Shown: positions 28,523 to 37,880, counted from the first letter of the stretch. The stretch is 64,000 bases of DNA from Rhodococcus tibetensis (GCF_024438035.1 NZ_JANFQF010000012.1:142437-206436), one strand, 5' to 3'. The notes: generated by a model from the sequence alone, not told the origin. Translations and numbers: made by a program.

Positions 28523-29038
28523 CTAGGTACTGTGCGCTGTGCGCGACCGGGCATCAACCATCGACAGCAGGTAGGCGCGTGCATCGGGTGGACACAGCGA
28601 CTCGGGGACGCACGCCGCGCGACCCAAGCCACCACGAATGTAGAGATACACCAATCCATGGATGACCTCAATCTTGGCAATCGAGCCGTGCCCGATGACT
28701 ATCTGGGCATTGGGATCTTCCAGGAGCATCCCGAAGGAGTTGAAGCCGCTGGCCCACCGGGCTCCCGCCCGCACCGTCATCCGATTCACGCGCAAAATCA
28801 GAACGAATACAGCCAGGGGAAACCCCACAACAATGACCGCAAAGAGTATGGCCAGTTCATCTTCACCGCTCCACACGGCCACCACCAGTGCCACCACCAC
28901 GAACGCGAAGTAGACCATCACTATCGGACGCCGAAAAACACGCCACAGAGCAACCCAGGTAAACCGACTCAAATCTCCGCGTTGGGCAGTCCATGTGTAC
29001 TGCACGGCGGGCACAGAAGCATCATTGTCGGGGTGCAA
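28523..29038 (-). CDS. Membrane protein with YcxB-like C-terminal domain
   Basis: A 171-residue protein if the TTG at 29038 is used, which has AGAGAGG eight bases upstream; longer in-frame extension lacks support. Residues about 20-45 are VQYTWTAQRGDLSRFTWVALWR, followed by two adjacent membrane helices (PIVMVYFAFVVVALVVAVW and ELAILFAVIVVGFPLAVFVLIL) and a soluble domain (FGMLLEDPNAQIVIGHGSIAKIEVIHGLVYLYI) with the strand pattern of YcxB-like domains. The function is unknown. A small membrane protein gene lies just upstream in the same direction. Confidence 0.55.
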   Translation of the reverse strand: MHPDNDASVPAVQYTWTAQRGDLSRFTWVALWRVFRRPIVMVYFAFVVVALVVAVWSGEDELAILFAVIVVGFPLAVFVLILRVNRMTVRAGARWASGFNSFGMLLEDPNAQIVIGHGSIAKIEVIHGLVYLYIRGGLGRAACVPESLCPPDARAYLLSMVDARSRTAHST

Positions 29039-29144
29039 GGGTATTGCCTCTCTGTTGTGTTTGATCAGGGTCGCGTGCAGGACCCTGGCATACCGATATC
29101 CAGCGATGCCGCCAAAAACGACAAGGGTGCCCGGGTCAGCGACC

Positions 29145-29489
29145 CTATGGGCGACACGCAGGCGGGTGATCGAGTGCGGGTGGGAATCGGATGTGTCGGC
29201 GCGGTCCTGCGCTGCCCGTCGGCGCTGGCCTGCTGAGTAGATATGAACCGTTACTTCTGTGAGAACACACGAAAGTGTGACCGCGCTGAACGGGTCCACG
29301 GTGTGGACACGTCGACTGCGAGAATTTCTCAGCCCGAGATGCCGCAGTCGACGAGTCAGGTGCCAAGGATTCGCGTCCTACGAGGAACGCGACCAGCACG
29401 ATAGCTGCGACTGCAATGACCAACACTGCAATAAGCGCAATGACAAGAGGCCGGCGAGAGAAGTGCCGATCGGGCGGCTCGAATGACAT
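29145..29489 (-). CDS. Small single-helix membrane protein, unrecognised
   Basis: A 114-residue frame: SFEPPDRHFSRRPLVIALIA begins a strong transmembrane helix (residues about 13-37), then a hydrophilic Ser/Arg/Pro-rich part. The N-terminal half looks genuine; the second half has the composition of non-coding high-GC sequence and may follow a frameshift. It is 106 bases upstream of the YcxB-like gene. Confidence 0.4.
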   Translation of the reverse strand: MSFEPPDRHFSRRPLVIALIAVLVIAVAAIVLVAFLVGRESLAPDSSTAASRAEKFSQSTCPHRGPVQRGHTFVCSHRSNGSYLLSRPAPTGSAGPRRHIRFPPALDHPPACRP

Positions 29490-29549
29490 GCGAAGATCTT
29501 TCCACGCGAGACCGCGCATCGCGCTATCTCATCGAGCGCACGCAAAAAA

Positions 29550-29780
29550 TCACAGAATGCAACTCGGCCCGCACTTCCTCGACCTGATTACCTCGAAGGT
29601 CGGCGCATACCAAGACCGCGTCACAACCGGAACAGCCGAACCCTTGTCGGCTCCAACCCTCACCACCAGTGGTACTCGTCCCGTCGGCGGCTGAATCGTC
29701 GGCGTTGCTTCGTCCCAATCGTGAATCGGTGCAAGGTCATCAACGTTGACAGAGCCGTTGCGCTCGAGTCTCGTCGACAT
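29550..29780 (-). CDS. Doubtful small protein
   Basis: A 76-residue frame, STRLERNGSVNVDDLAPIHD, with GGGAAAGAG upstream. The acidic N-terminal part reads like protein, the end (RSRKCGPSC) does not. I do not recognise it, and it lies among gene fragments, so it may be a remnant. Confidence 0.25.
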   Translation of the reverse strand: MSTRLERNGSVNVDDLAPIHDWDEATPTIQPPTGRVPLVVRVGADKGSAVPVVTRSWYAPTFEVIRSRKCGPSCIL

Positions 29781-29838
29781 ACGAGCATCTCTTTCCCACC
29801 CCGTTGAAACTCATAGGAGATCGGGACAGTCGACGTCG

Positions 29839-30064
29839 CGAACCCATGGGGGTCAATGGGAAGACCCGTACCTCGCCGCGGGTCACACGCATCAGTTCGG
29901 TGAGGTACATGAAGTGCGAGTCGGCATCGAGGCGATCGGCACAGGAGAAACACCAGGTGCGACGAGAGCACAAGGTCGAACTACTCATCGGCGAACGGTA
30001 GGTCCGCCAAGTATACGTGGACGGAAGAGTTGATGACCGGCCAATCGTGTCCTCCGGCTCGCCA
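29839..30064 (-). pseudogene. Fragment of a class I SAM-dependent methyltransferase
   Basis: Read over two frames: VHVYLADLPFADE (30020-29984), then VLSSHLVF, then DRLDADSHFMYLTELMRVTR and GEVRVFPL (29949-29839). This is the post-motif I to motif III region of a methyltransferase subgroup with FDLVL.SHLLF...LD..FH....EL.RV..GEVRVFPL. The N-terminal SAM-binding loop and the C-terminus are missing, and it is joined in frame to the LysR remnant. Confidence 0.5.
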
Positions 30065-30145
30065 CACTACGCCGGCATGCCGACTCGACGAGAACATCGC
30101 ACGGCAGCGCCCCCTGCGAGTCATTTCGCCTGCGTCCGCGCCCTC

Positions 30146-30445
30146 GAGTTCGCCGCCCTCGAGCTCGGTGCGGAGCCGGTTCTGCGTGTCTTCCCGGAAC
30201 TCGACCGAACCCCTCGGGTATCGGGCTGTGAAGGCATAGAGCATGGCGGGAAGGATCGTCGGCCCCAGCGCCGGGTAACACCCCACCGCAATGGGACCCG
30301 ACGGCGCACGCACCGCTGGGCTTTCAGCGCCTGCGACAGGGTGCAACCGCTCGGCAGCACCACTGATGGTGCCCGTTTCGGCGACCGCCACGAAGGCCGC
30401 CAGTTGGCGCATCGTGTACGCGGGAACGTTGTCGGTCCGGGGCAT
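30146..30445 (-). pseudogene. LysR-family regulator with internal deletion
   Basis: From ATG 30445, MRQLAAFVAVAETGTISGAA is the start of a LysR winged helix. It stops after AAERLH and is joined directly to the effector-domain sequence GPIAVGCYPALGPTILPAML and RYPRGSVEFREDTQNRLRTE. About 60-70 residues (recognition helix, linker helix) are missing. After ELEGGELE the frame continues into unrelated sequence and then the methyltransferase fragment. It therefore cannot bind DNA normally. Confidence 0.7.
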
Positions 30446-30471
30446 GAACGAACGGTAACGTGCGCCGCCGG

Positions 30472-31149
30472 TCAGCGGACAGGTCTGAAGCCTGCGCCGA
30501 AGCTCTGCCGCGCATCGATGTCCGCGAGGATGGGACCGATCTTCCCGTAGATGAACGGCGCCTCCGGGACGGCGTCGAGCCCGGCGCTGATCCCGACGAG
30601 CTTGTCGCCCACAACGAGAGGCCCACCCGAATCACCCGGACCCATGAGCGCCCAGTTCTGCAGGTGAATTCCCGCGATCGCCGCGATGGCCCCGCACGTC
30701 TTGCCGGTGGTGGGCCCGTATTTGCAGGCGACATTCCAGGGCGAGGCGTCACCGACCGTATTGACGACGACATCGCTGCCCTCGCCGTACCTACTCGGTG
30801 CGACGACCGCCGGATTCAGCTCGAGCACCGCGTAATCCACCGCATCGAAAGTGCCGGCGGGATTTGCCGACCAGATGTCGGTCTCCCACCCGATCGGCCC
30901 GCGATCCGCCTCCCCGATCTTGTAGATCGGGGTGCCTGCCTGCTGGTGGCAGTGCCCGATCGTCAGTGCGACGAGACGGCCTGCATCGTCATTCCCGACG
31001 GCCGCGATGGTGCAGAAACCCTCGACCTCGGGGTTCGTCGTATATACGGTGCCCGGTCCGACGTGGATGCCTGGCTCGGCTTGCGCTGCAGGCGCACTCA
31101 CAAAGGCGAGAGCGAGCAGCCCGGTGAAGAGGAGAAACACTTTCTTCAT
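30472..31149 (-). CDS. Secreted chymotrypsin-fold serine protease
   Basis: A 225-residue S1-type protease. The signal peptide (KKVFLLFTGLLALAFVSAPA) is cut near AQA|EPG at residue 24. The catalytic triad is His66 in LTIGHCHQQ, Asp102 or Asp105 in FDAVDYAVLEL, and Ser174 in GPGDSGGPLVVG. Two Cys pairs are likely (46/68-like and 142/152-like). The family has short actinobacterial secreted members with few known substrates. The ATG at 31149 begins the signal peptide. It faces the TetR gene in the same direction with 156 bases between. Confidence 0.88.
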   Translation of the reverse strand: MKKVFLLFTGLLALAFVSAPAAQAEPGIHVGPGTVYTTNPEVEGFCTIAAVGNDDAGRLVALTIGHCHQQAGTPIYKIGEADRGPIGWETDIWSANPAGTFDAVDYAVLELNPAVVAPSRYGEGSDVVVNTVGDASPWNVACKYGPTTGKTCGAIAAIAGIHLQNWALMGPGDSGGPLVVGDKLVGISAGLDAVPEAPFIYGKIGPILADIDARQSFGAGFRPVR

Positions 31150-31305
31150 GGTCACGTCCTGTCCACCCGCCGACCCGTCGTGCCCGAAGCCTTTGCCGCC
31201 ACAGCCTAACCGATTTCGCGCCGGACGGCTCGTCGATCGGTCGCGAGCACCCTTGCAAGGCAAGCCGTTCGAAGCGGTCACATAGTGCTGGGGGCATTCT
31301 TGCAC

Positions 31306-31905
31306 TCACATCGGGGAGCTCGTGGCCAGCAACACCCGCAGACTGTCTGTGACGACGCGTGCGGAGATCGTGGGATCGATCGCGCGTTGAATGCCCAGTC
31401 CCACGCCGAGACCGAGGATGCTGCTTGCCGCGTCCTCGGCCGGAATCGACAGCGTCATGCCGAGCGACTCGGTAAACGACGTCAAGAGGCTCACCGCGAT
31501 GCCACGCGCTGCGCCGAGCGTGACGGTGAGAGCCTCGCGTAGCTCCGGATCGTGGCGGGAGAGCACGATCAGCTCGAACTCGAGCATCGTCCATCCCACG
31601 TCACCGAGCGTGTCCTCCGCCCAGGACTGAAACGCTTCGAGCCGCTCCTCCATGGTGTCGCCGTGGCCGAGCGCGACCGCGATCTCGGCACCCTTCGTCG
31701 CGTGGATCAGACCGAGAACTTCGAGGCACAACTCCTTCTTGTTCTTGAAGTTGGAGTAGACCGCGCCTTTCGAGTAGCCAGCCGCGTCGGCGACCTTCTC
31801 GAGGGAAGTTCCCGCGTAGCCGTCGGCCAGAAAAAGGTCTCGCGCCGTCGACACGAGGTGTGCACGCGTCTGCGCCTGACTCTCCGACCTGGTCAAACGA
31901 CCCAT
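31306..31905 (-). CDS. TetR-family transcriptional repressor
   Basis: A 199-residue protein. Residues 8-55 (RSESQAQTRAHLVSTARDLF, GTSLEKVADAAGYSKGAVYS) are the TetR helix-turn-helix; the rest is the ligand-binding helical domain. The ATG at 31905 has AGGGG upstream. It is divergent from the monooxygenase block at 31986, and the dyad ATACC-GTC-GGTAT (31950-31962) lies between them, so it most likely represses its own gene and that block. The inducer is unknown; a ketone or fatty-acid-like compound would fit the neighbours. Confidence 0.9.
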   Translation of the reverse strand: MGRLTRSESQAQTRAHLVSTARDLFLADGYAGTSLEKVADAAGYSKGAVYSNFKNKKELCLEVLGLIHATKGAEIAVALGHGDTMEERLEAFQSWAEDTLGDVGWTMLEFELIVLSRHDPELREALTVTLGAARGIAVSLLTSFTESLGMTLSIPAEDAASSILGLGVGLGIQRAIDPTISARVVTDSLRVLLATSSPM

Positions 31906-31949
31906 GTGCACCCCTTCTTCAACGACCATCGAGATTATCCCACTTTCAT

Positions 31950-31979
31950 ATACCGTCGGTATCTGAAATCTGCTAGATT
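31950..31979 (+). promoter_or_regulatory. TetR operator dyad and leaderless -10
   Basis: ATACC-GTC-GGTAT (31950-31962) is a perfect 5-bp dyad of the kind bound by TetR dimers. A -10 TAGATT (31974-31979) lies six bases before the ATG at 31986, the spacing of leaderless actinobacterial transcripts. The operator overlaps the place of the -35, so bound repressor would block polymerase. Confidence 0.6.
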
Positions 31980-31985
31980 CTGAGT

Positions 31986-32405
31986 ATGACTCCCAGTGAC
32001 ACACATCTGCGCCGCGGATTGGTGATCGGCTGCGGCGGCACACTCGGCGCAGCCTGGACGGTGGCCGCTCTCGTCGCCGTGAGCGACGTGCTGGGCTGGG
32101 CCTGGGCGGTCGCTCATCCCGCCACGTGGCTGGTGAGCATGGATTACGACACCGGTGAGCGCGTCGCGTTCGGCTCGATCCAAGCTCCGCATCGAACGCC
32201 GCCTGCTCAACTGGATGAGCGCCGGACTGGATGCCGAGATCGCGCAGTTGGAAGAAGCGGGCACCCGGGTGATCCGACTCGATGCCACTGCCGAAGACCT
32301 GGTCGTATGGGCGCCAATTTCATGGATACCCGGCGTCGGCTCGCAACACTCGAGCACTCGCTCGTCAGCACCCGAACTCAACTCGCGAAGGAAGTGCGCG
32401 CATGA
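31986..32405 (+). pseudogene. Patatin-like phospholipase with internal deletion
   Basis: The first 35 residues, RRGLVIGCGGTLGAAWTVAA, match the oxyanion-loop start of patatin-like proteins. The next recognisable part, HPATWLVSMDYDTGERVAFG, is from the middle; the nucleophile GxSxG region between them is gone. The following frame is lost and then the C-terminal FMDTRRRLATLEHSLVSTRT returns, with the alternative frame giving LRIERRLLNWMSAGLDAEIA. So at least one large deletion and a frameshift are present. Its stop overlaps the monooxygenase ATG as ATGA, which may still serve translational coupling. Confidence 0.7.
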
Positions 32406-33889
32406 CGCATTACGACATCCTCATTATCGGCGCAGGCATATCCGGGATCGGAGCGGCGATCCGTCTGAAGCAGAGCGGCATCGATAATTTCGCGATTCTC
32501 GAGAAGGGTGACGCGCTTGGCGGCACCTGGCGTGACAACACCTACCCGGGCTGCGCGTGTGACGTACCGTCCGCTCTGTACTCCTACTCCTTTGCACCCA
32601 ACCGCGAATGGTCTCGGCTGTTCGCCGGGCAAGAGGAGATTCGTCGCTACATCGAACGGACGGCCGACCGCCACGACATTCCCGGACACGTGCAGTTCGG
32701 CACGGAGGTAGAGCGAGCTCAGTGGAACGAGGACACACGGCGATGGACGGTCGCCACCACCGCCGGAACTGTGACGTCCGACGCGATCATCGCGGCAGCG
32801 GGACCGTGGAACGAGCCCCTGGTGCCCGACGTCCCCGGGCTCGACACCTTCAACGGTGAGGTCTTCCATTCCTCCCGCTGGAACCACGGCTTCGACCTCA
32901 CCGGTCGACGCGTCGCCGTCGTCGGAACCGGGGCATCCGCGGTGCAGTTCGTACCCGCGATCGCGCCCCAGGTGGCGGAACTGCATCTCTATCAGCGCAC
33001 TGCGCAGTGGGTTCTGCCCAAACCCGACGTCGCACTGCGCGGCGTCGAGCGCACGATCCTGCGACGGGTTCCCGGCGCGATACGGGCGCTACGGCGGGTC
33101 GAGTACGCCATCATGGAGTCGCTGGGACTCGGATTCCGGCACCCCTGGATCCTGAAGGTAGTACAGCAGATCGGCAAGGCGCAGTTGCTGATCCAGGTGC
33201 GCGATCACGAGCTCCGCAAGTCCCTGACACCCGACTACACGCTCGGCTGCAAGCGCCTGCTGATGTCGAACACCTACTACCCGGCGCTGACCCGGCCGAA
33301 CGTGGAGGTGCACGCCAACGCCGTCGCTTCGGTGCGCGGAAACGTGGTGGTGGGCACCGACGGCGAAAAACGGGAGGTGGACGCCATAGTTTTCGGCACC
33401 GGCTTCCACATCCTCGACATGCCGATCGGGGCGCGGGTCTTCGATGGCGAGGGCCGCAGCCTCGACGACCACTGGAAGGGTAGCCCGCAGGCGTATCTGG
33501 GCACCACCGTCGCCGGCTTCCCCAACGCCTTCGTCCTGCTGGGACCCGCACTGGGTACCGGCCACACCTCGGCGTTCATGATCCTCGAGGCGCAGCTCGA
33601 TTACGTGATGCAGGCGCTCACGCATGCCCGCAGCAATGGCTGGAGTCGGTGGGAACCGCGCCGAGAGGTGCAGGACGCCTTCAATGCGCAGGTGCAGGAA
33701 GCTCTGGCCACCACCGTCTACAACGCCGGTGGGTGTCAGAGTTACTTCCTGGACGTCAACGGACGCAACAGCTTCAACTGGCCCTGGTCGACCGACCGGA
33801 TGCGCCGCCGCCTCGGCCGGTTCGACGAATCCGCATACACCGTTTCCACCCACCACCGCACCGGCCTCGTCACCTCGCCGCCCGAATGA
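32402..33889 (+). CDS. Flavin monooxygenase, Baeyer-Villiger type
   Basis: A 495-residue FAD/NADPH monooxygenase. DILIIGAGISGIGAA (residues 5-19) binds FAD, GGTWRDNTYPGCACDVPSAL is the conserved substrate-side region, FNGEVFHSSRW is the F-x-G-x-x-x-H-x-x-x-W fingerprint, and RRVAVVGTGASAVQF is the NADPH fold. Such enzymes insert oxygen next to ketones, making esters or lactones, or hydroxylate cyclic compounds. ATG at 32402 overlaps the upstream remnant. Convergent acyl-CoA dehydrogenase and thiolase genes four bases away suggest the product is fed into beta-oxidation, but they are on the other strand. Confidence 0.92.
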   Translation: MTHYDILIIGAGISGIGAAIRLKQSGIDNFAILEKGDALGGTWRDNTYPGCACDVPSALYSYSFAPNREWSRLFAGQEEIRRYIERTADRHDIPGHVQFGTEVERAQWNEDTRRWTVATTAGTVTSDAIIAAAGPWNEPLVPDVPGLDTFNGEVFHSSRWNHGFDLTGRRVAVVGTGASAVQFVPAIAPQVAELHLYQRTAQWVLPKPDVALRGVERTILRRVPGAIRALRRVEYAIMESLGLGFRHPWILKVVQQIGKAQLLIQVRDHELRKSLTPDYTLGCKRLLMSNTYYPALTRPNVEVHANAVASVRGNVVVGTDGEKREVDAIVFGTGFHILDMPIGARVFDGEGRSLDDHWKGSPQAYLGTTVAGFPNAFVLLGPALGTGHTSAFMILEAQLDYVMQALTHARSNGWSRWEPRREVQDAFNAQVQEALATTVYNAGGCQSYFLDVNGRNSFNWPWSTDRMRRRLGRFDESAYTVSTHHRTGLVTSPPE

Positions 33890-33892
33890 GAA

Positions 33893-35041
33893 CTACAGCG
33901 ACTTCGCGATGATGCCCTTCATCACTTCGTTGGCGCCCGCGTAGATCTTCTGGACGCGGGCGTCCTCGTACATACGGGCGATGAGGTACTCGCGCATGTA
34001 GCCGTACCCACCGTGCAATTGGACGCAGCGGTCGATGACCTCACACTGTTTCTCGGTGAGCCAGTACTTGACCATGGCCGCCTCGGACGGGTCGAGTTCA
34101 CCGCGCAGGTGCGCCTCGATGCAGTGGTCGAGGAACACCTGGCAGGTGCGGGCGATGGTGTGACATTCGGCGAGCTCGAACGCGGTGTTCTGGAACTCGA
34201 ACAGGCTGTGCCCGAACGCCTGCCGCGATTTCGTGTAGGCCACGGTGTCTTCGACGGCACGCTTCATCGCGCCCGAGGCCTGCGCCCCGATGATCAACCG
34301 TTCCTGCACCAACTGGGCCATCAGCTGCCCGAAGCCCTGTCCCTCGGACACGCCGAGCAGATTTTCGGCGGGTATCCGCACATCGGTGAACGACAACTCC
34401 GATGTGTCGGCGCCGTGCTGGCCCACCTTGTCGAGGACGCGTCCGACTGCGAAGCCGGGGCAGTCCCGCAGATCGACGATCATCAGCGAAACACCTTTGG
34501 CGCCGGCCTTCGGATCGGTCTTGACGGCCAGGATGATCATGTCGGCGGACGCGCCGTTCGTGATGAACGTCTTCGAACCGTTGATCACATAGTCGTCACC
34601 GTCACGGATGGCCGTGGTCTTGATCGCCTTCAGATCGGAACCGGCGCCCGGCTCCGTCATGCCGATCGCACCGAGAATCTCCCCGGTGGCCATCCCCGGC
34701 AGCCACGCCTTCTTCTGCTCTTCCGACCCGTACTCGACGAGGTAATGCGCGACAATCCCGCTGTGCACCGCGATTCCGAACGCCAGGTCCCCGGCGTAGC
34801 CCTGGGCCTCGAAGACGGCGAGGTCGTGGGCGAATGTGCCGCCACCGCCGCCGTATTCTTCGGGCACGGAACAACACAGCAACCCGAGCTGCCCGGCGGT
34901 GTGCCACACGGATCGATCGATGCAGTGTTGTGCGTCCCACTTGTCGTTGTGCGCGACCACTTCGCGCTCGAAGAACCCGGTCGCGAGTTCGGACAGCGCC
35001 TTCACCTCGTCGTCATGCCACGACGCAATATGCTTCTTCAT
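33893..35041 (-). CDS. Acyl-CoA dehydrogenase
   Basis: A 382-residue FAD enzyme. GAIGMTEPGAGSDLKAIKTT, YVINGSKTFITNGASADM, and the C-terminal VQLHGGYGYMREYLIARMYE with DARVQKIYAGANEVMK are family hallmarks. It carries out alpha-beta dehydrogenation of an acyl-CoA; chain preference cannot be read. The ATG at 35041 has GAGGAG five bases upstream, better than the GTG six bases earlier. It is nine bases downstream of the thiolase stop, so the two form a beta-oxidation operon. Confidence 0.93.
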   Translation of the reverse strand: MKKHIASWHDDEVKALSELATGFFEREVVAHNDKWDAQHCIDRSVWHTAGQLGLLCCSVPEEYGGGGGTFAHDLAVFEAQGYAGDLAFGIAVHSGIVAHYLVEYGSEEQKKAWLPGMATGEILGAIGMTEPGAGSDLKAIKTTAIRDGDDYVINGSKTFITNGASADMIILAVKTDPKAGAKGVSLMIVDLRDCPGFAVGRVLDKVGQHGADTSELSFTDVRIPAENLLGVSEGQGFGQLMAQLVQERLIIGAQASGAMKRAVEDTVAYTKSRQAFGHSLFEFQNTAFELAECHTIARTCQVFLDHCIEAHLRGELDPSEAAMVKYWLTEKQCEVIDRCVQLHGGYGYMREYLIARMYEDARVQKIYAGANEVMKGIIAKSL

Positions 35042-35050
35042 GGCCACTCC

Positions 35051-36232
35051 TCAGACTCGACGGAACAGTGCGGCGAGGGCCTGACCGCCGCCGATGCACA
35101 TCGTGACGATGCCGAGTTCGAGGTCGCGGCGCACAAGATCCTTCGCGAGGCGCAGGCTCAGGATGGCACCGGTCGCGCCCACGGGGTGACCCAACGCGAT
35201 GGCGCCGCCGTACGGGTTGGTCTTCTCCGGGTCGAGCTTCGCGTCCCGGATCACCGCGACCGCCTGCGACGCGAACGCCTCGTTCAGCTCGATCACGTCG
35301 ATATCACCCGGGGTGGTGCCGGTCTGCTCGAACAGCTTCTGCAACGCCAGCACCGGGGCGTACCCCATCAGAGCCGGGTCCATCGCGGCGGTCGCGACGG
35401 CCTCGAGGGTGACGAGCCCGGTCAGGCCCTTCTCCTGCGCGGCCGACTGAGTGGCCAGCACCAGGGCCGCGGCGCCGTCGTTGATGCCCGACGCGTTACC
35501 GGCGGTCACCGAACCGCCTTCCTCGAACGCCGGCCGCAGCTTCGCGAGGGTCTCGAGGGTGGTGTCCGGCTTGAGGTGCTCGTCGACCTCGATCGTCTTC
35601 GGGCGGCGCCCCCCGATTTCGACGGGGGTGATTTCCTCGGCGAACGCGGCCCGGGCGGCGTCGGTGGCGGCGCGGCGCTGGGATTCGACTGCGAACTCGT
35701 CCTGCTGCTGCCGGCTCACGTCGTACTTGCGGGCGACGGCCTCGGCGGTGCGGCCCATGTGCACGCCACCGAACGGGTCGGTCAGGATCGCGACCGTGCC
35801 GTCGACGAGTGTGCGGTCACCGAGTTTGTAACCCGAACGGGCGCCGAAATCGTAGAACGGCATCCGGGACATGCTCTCGTCGCCGCCGGCCAACGCGAAC
35901 CCGACCCCGCCCCAGCGCATCTGCTGCGCCGCCGACCAGACGGCCTGCAGGCCGCTGCCGCACAAGCGGTTGACCGTGTAGGCGGGAGTGCTCTCGGGCA
36001 GGCCTGCTGCGAGGGCCACGCGGCGGGCGTTGTAGGCGTCGGGGCCTACTTGGCCGATGCAGCCCATCACCACCTCGCCGATGTCGTCACCGGCGACCCC
36101 GGCACGCCCCAGAGCGGCCCGCGCAGCGGTCGCGCCCAGCTCGTGCGCGGGCACGCCGGCGAGCGTGCCACCGAAGCTGCCGATCGGCGTCCGCGCGCCG
36201 TCGATCACCACAATCGGTTCGGGAGTATTCAT
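35051..36232 (-). CDS. Acetyl-CoA acetyltransferase (thiolase)
   Basis: A 393-residue thiolase. Nucleophile Cys91 is in VNRLCGSGLQAV, the general base His in IALGHPVGATGA and the second Cys in CIGGGQALAALFRR; ELNEAFASQAVAV is also present. It cleaves 3-ketoacyl-CoA or condenses acetyl-CoA. The ATG at 36232 has GGAAGGG upstream. It heads the two-gene operon with the acyl-CoA dehydrogenase. Confidence 0.94.
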   Translation of the reverse strand: MNTPEPIVVIDGARTPIGSFGGTLAGVPAHELGATAARAALGRAGVAGDDIGEVVMGCIGQVGPDAYNARRVALAAGLPESTPAYTVNRLCGSGLQAVWSAAQQMRWGGVGFALAGGDESMSRMPFYDFGARSGYKLGDRTLVDGTVAILTDPFGGVHMGRTAEAVARKYDVSRQQQDEFAVESQRRAATDAARAAFAEEITPVEIGGRRPKTIEVDEHLKPDTTLETLAKLRPAFEEGGSVTAGNASGINDGAAALVLATQSAAQEKGLTGLVTLEAVATAAMDPALMGYAPVLALQKLFEQTGTTPGDIDVIELNEAFASQAVAVIRDAKLDPEKTNPYGGAIALGHPVGATGAILSLRLAKDLVRRDLELGIVTMCIGGGQALAALFRRV

Positions 36233-36462
36233 CAGGTGCCCTTCCGTCTCACTCCCGGTCCGGGGAGATAGTAGGACATCAAAGTAGCGCGCCTCTCGAA
36301 ACGGGCGTCAATTGACCTGCGTGACGCTCCCTCGTGACACCCTCGGCGAATCAATCTCGTCGCCGAACCGCAACTCAGCAGATCCAGCCCATACTCGGTC
36401 GACGTCTGCGCGCTCGGAGTTCGGTCCGAGTTCAGCGGCCTAGGGGTCCGGGCACGACGAAT

Positions 36463-37479
36463 GTGTCGACCGTGTTCAGTTCGAGCATTTCGTGGGATGG
36501 CATCAGCGAGCTCGCCGCATCGTGGCTGTGGGTGATCGCCCTCGGCGGGGTGTACCTGTGGGCCGCGCGGTACCGCACCCTGCACACCCGCAACCGAGAA
36601 TCGACGCGCCTGCTGACCGTCGACTGCACCTCCCGCGGCCGTAACCGCACCCTCAGCTGGCACGGGGTACTGGGTATCTGGATCGCTGTCGGGTTGGTGT
36701 TTCTCTCGGCGACCGGGTTGACCTGGTCGAAGTACGCCGGTGAGAACGTCAGCGAACTGCGCACCGCCCTGAGCTGGACCACCCCGAAACTCGACAAAAA
36801 TCTCGGCACCCCAGCCGGTGGGACCGCCGCGGCGGCGGGTGGGCACGACGGGCACGGCGGACACACCGGTGCAGCCGCCAACCCGGGTGCGCTCGACCGC
36901 AACATCGGCGAACTGGACTCGGTCCTTGCGGCCGCGGCCGCTAACCAGGTCACCGGGAAGGTCGAGGCCACCATTCCGGCCGACGAGCACACCGCGTTCA
37001 CCGTCACCGAGACCCGGCAGCCGTGGCAGTTCGCCACCGACGCGGTCGCGATCGATCCCGTCAGCGGTGCCGTGACCGACGCGAACCGATTCGCCGACTG
37101 GCCGCTGGCCGCAAAGCTCACCACCTGGGGCATCGCTCTGCACATGGGCATCCTGTTCGGCCTGCTCAACCAGCTGGTTCTACTCGCCGTGACCATCGCC
37201 CTGGTGACCGTGATCGGGCGCGGCTACCTGCTGTGGTGGCGGCGACGCCCCACCCACGGTCGGCGCCGGGTCGGCCGTGCGCCGATCCGCGGCACCTGGC
37301 GCCGGATTCACCCGACCACCACCGTCGCGGTGGTGATCCTCACAATGGCGGTCGGCTGGTACATCCCGCTGCTCGGGCTGAGCGTGCTCGGGTTCCTACT
37401 CGTCGTCGCGGCCGTCGCCGCCGCCCGCCGGCTGCGCTCCCCGAAGAACCCGGGCCCGGCGAACACCCCGGCGGGGTAA
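36463..37479 (+). pseudogene. PepSY transmembrane protein missing its N-terminus
   Basis: About 338 residues from GTG 36463. ELAASWLWVIALGGVYLWAA, then LSWHGVLGIWIAVGLVFLSA, a His/Gly-rich loop (GGHDGHGGHTG), a PepSY-like stretch (TDAVAIDPVSGAVTDANRF) and a C-terminal helix pair. In full PepSY_TM proteins (about 450-500 residues) the sequence ELAASWLW follows an N-terminal helix and a first PepSY domain, which are absent here. The DNA just upstream does not encode them, and no ribosome site precedes any start. It may be a truncated gene or still make a partial protein. The His-rich loop hints at metal binding. Confidence 0.6.
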
Positions 37480-37880
37480 GCACCGACGGTCGACACAAGC
37501 CTGACCAGTTACCGCCGCGATCTCGATCTTCTATGTCCGGGACCCGACGCGAGCGGTCGCGCGAACACCGCAATACCACCAAGTCTGCAAGCCCACCGCG
37601 GTGCACTACCTCCACGCCGCGCACCCACACGCTCGGCTCCGCGATCGAGAGTCCGTCGTCGGGTCGACGGGACACTGTCCCCATTTCGGGGGCCGCCGAC
37701 CTGCCAGCATGTCCGTTCCGTCGTCGCGGCAGCTCCGGCCAGCTCAGCGGTCAGGTGCAGCACCCGTGGCCAGTCACGACCAGAGACGATGCGGACCTGA
37801 GGTAAAGAAGCCTTTACTATTGGTTCGGGCGCCGGGACCACTGGCGTAACTATTCGTGTCCCCAACCTCGATGAGAGTCC
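37480..37880. other. Upstream region of the first CNNM operon
   Basis: No gene is recognised in these 400 bases. The last 60 bases become less GC rich (AAAGAAGCCTTTACTATTGG near 37804), a likely promoter region for the leader peptide and CNNM genes that follow. Confidence 0.35.

Noticed and set aside
34013..36271. 752-codon plus-strand frame opposite the acyl-CoA dehydrogenase and thiolase genes
   Set aside because: It spans two real genes in antisense and shows no protein family.
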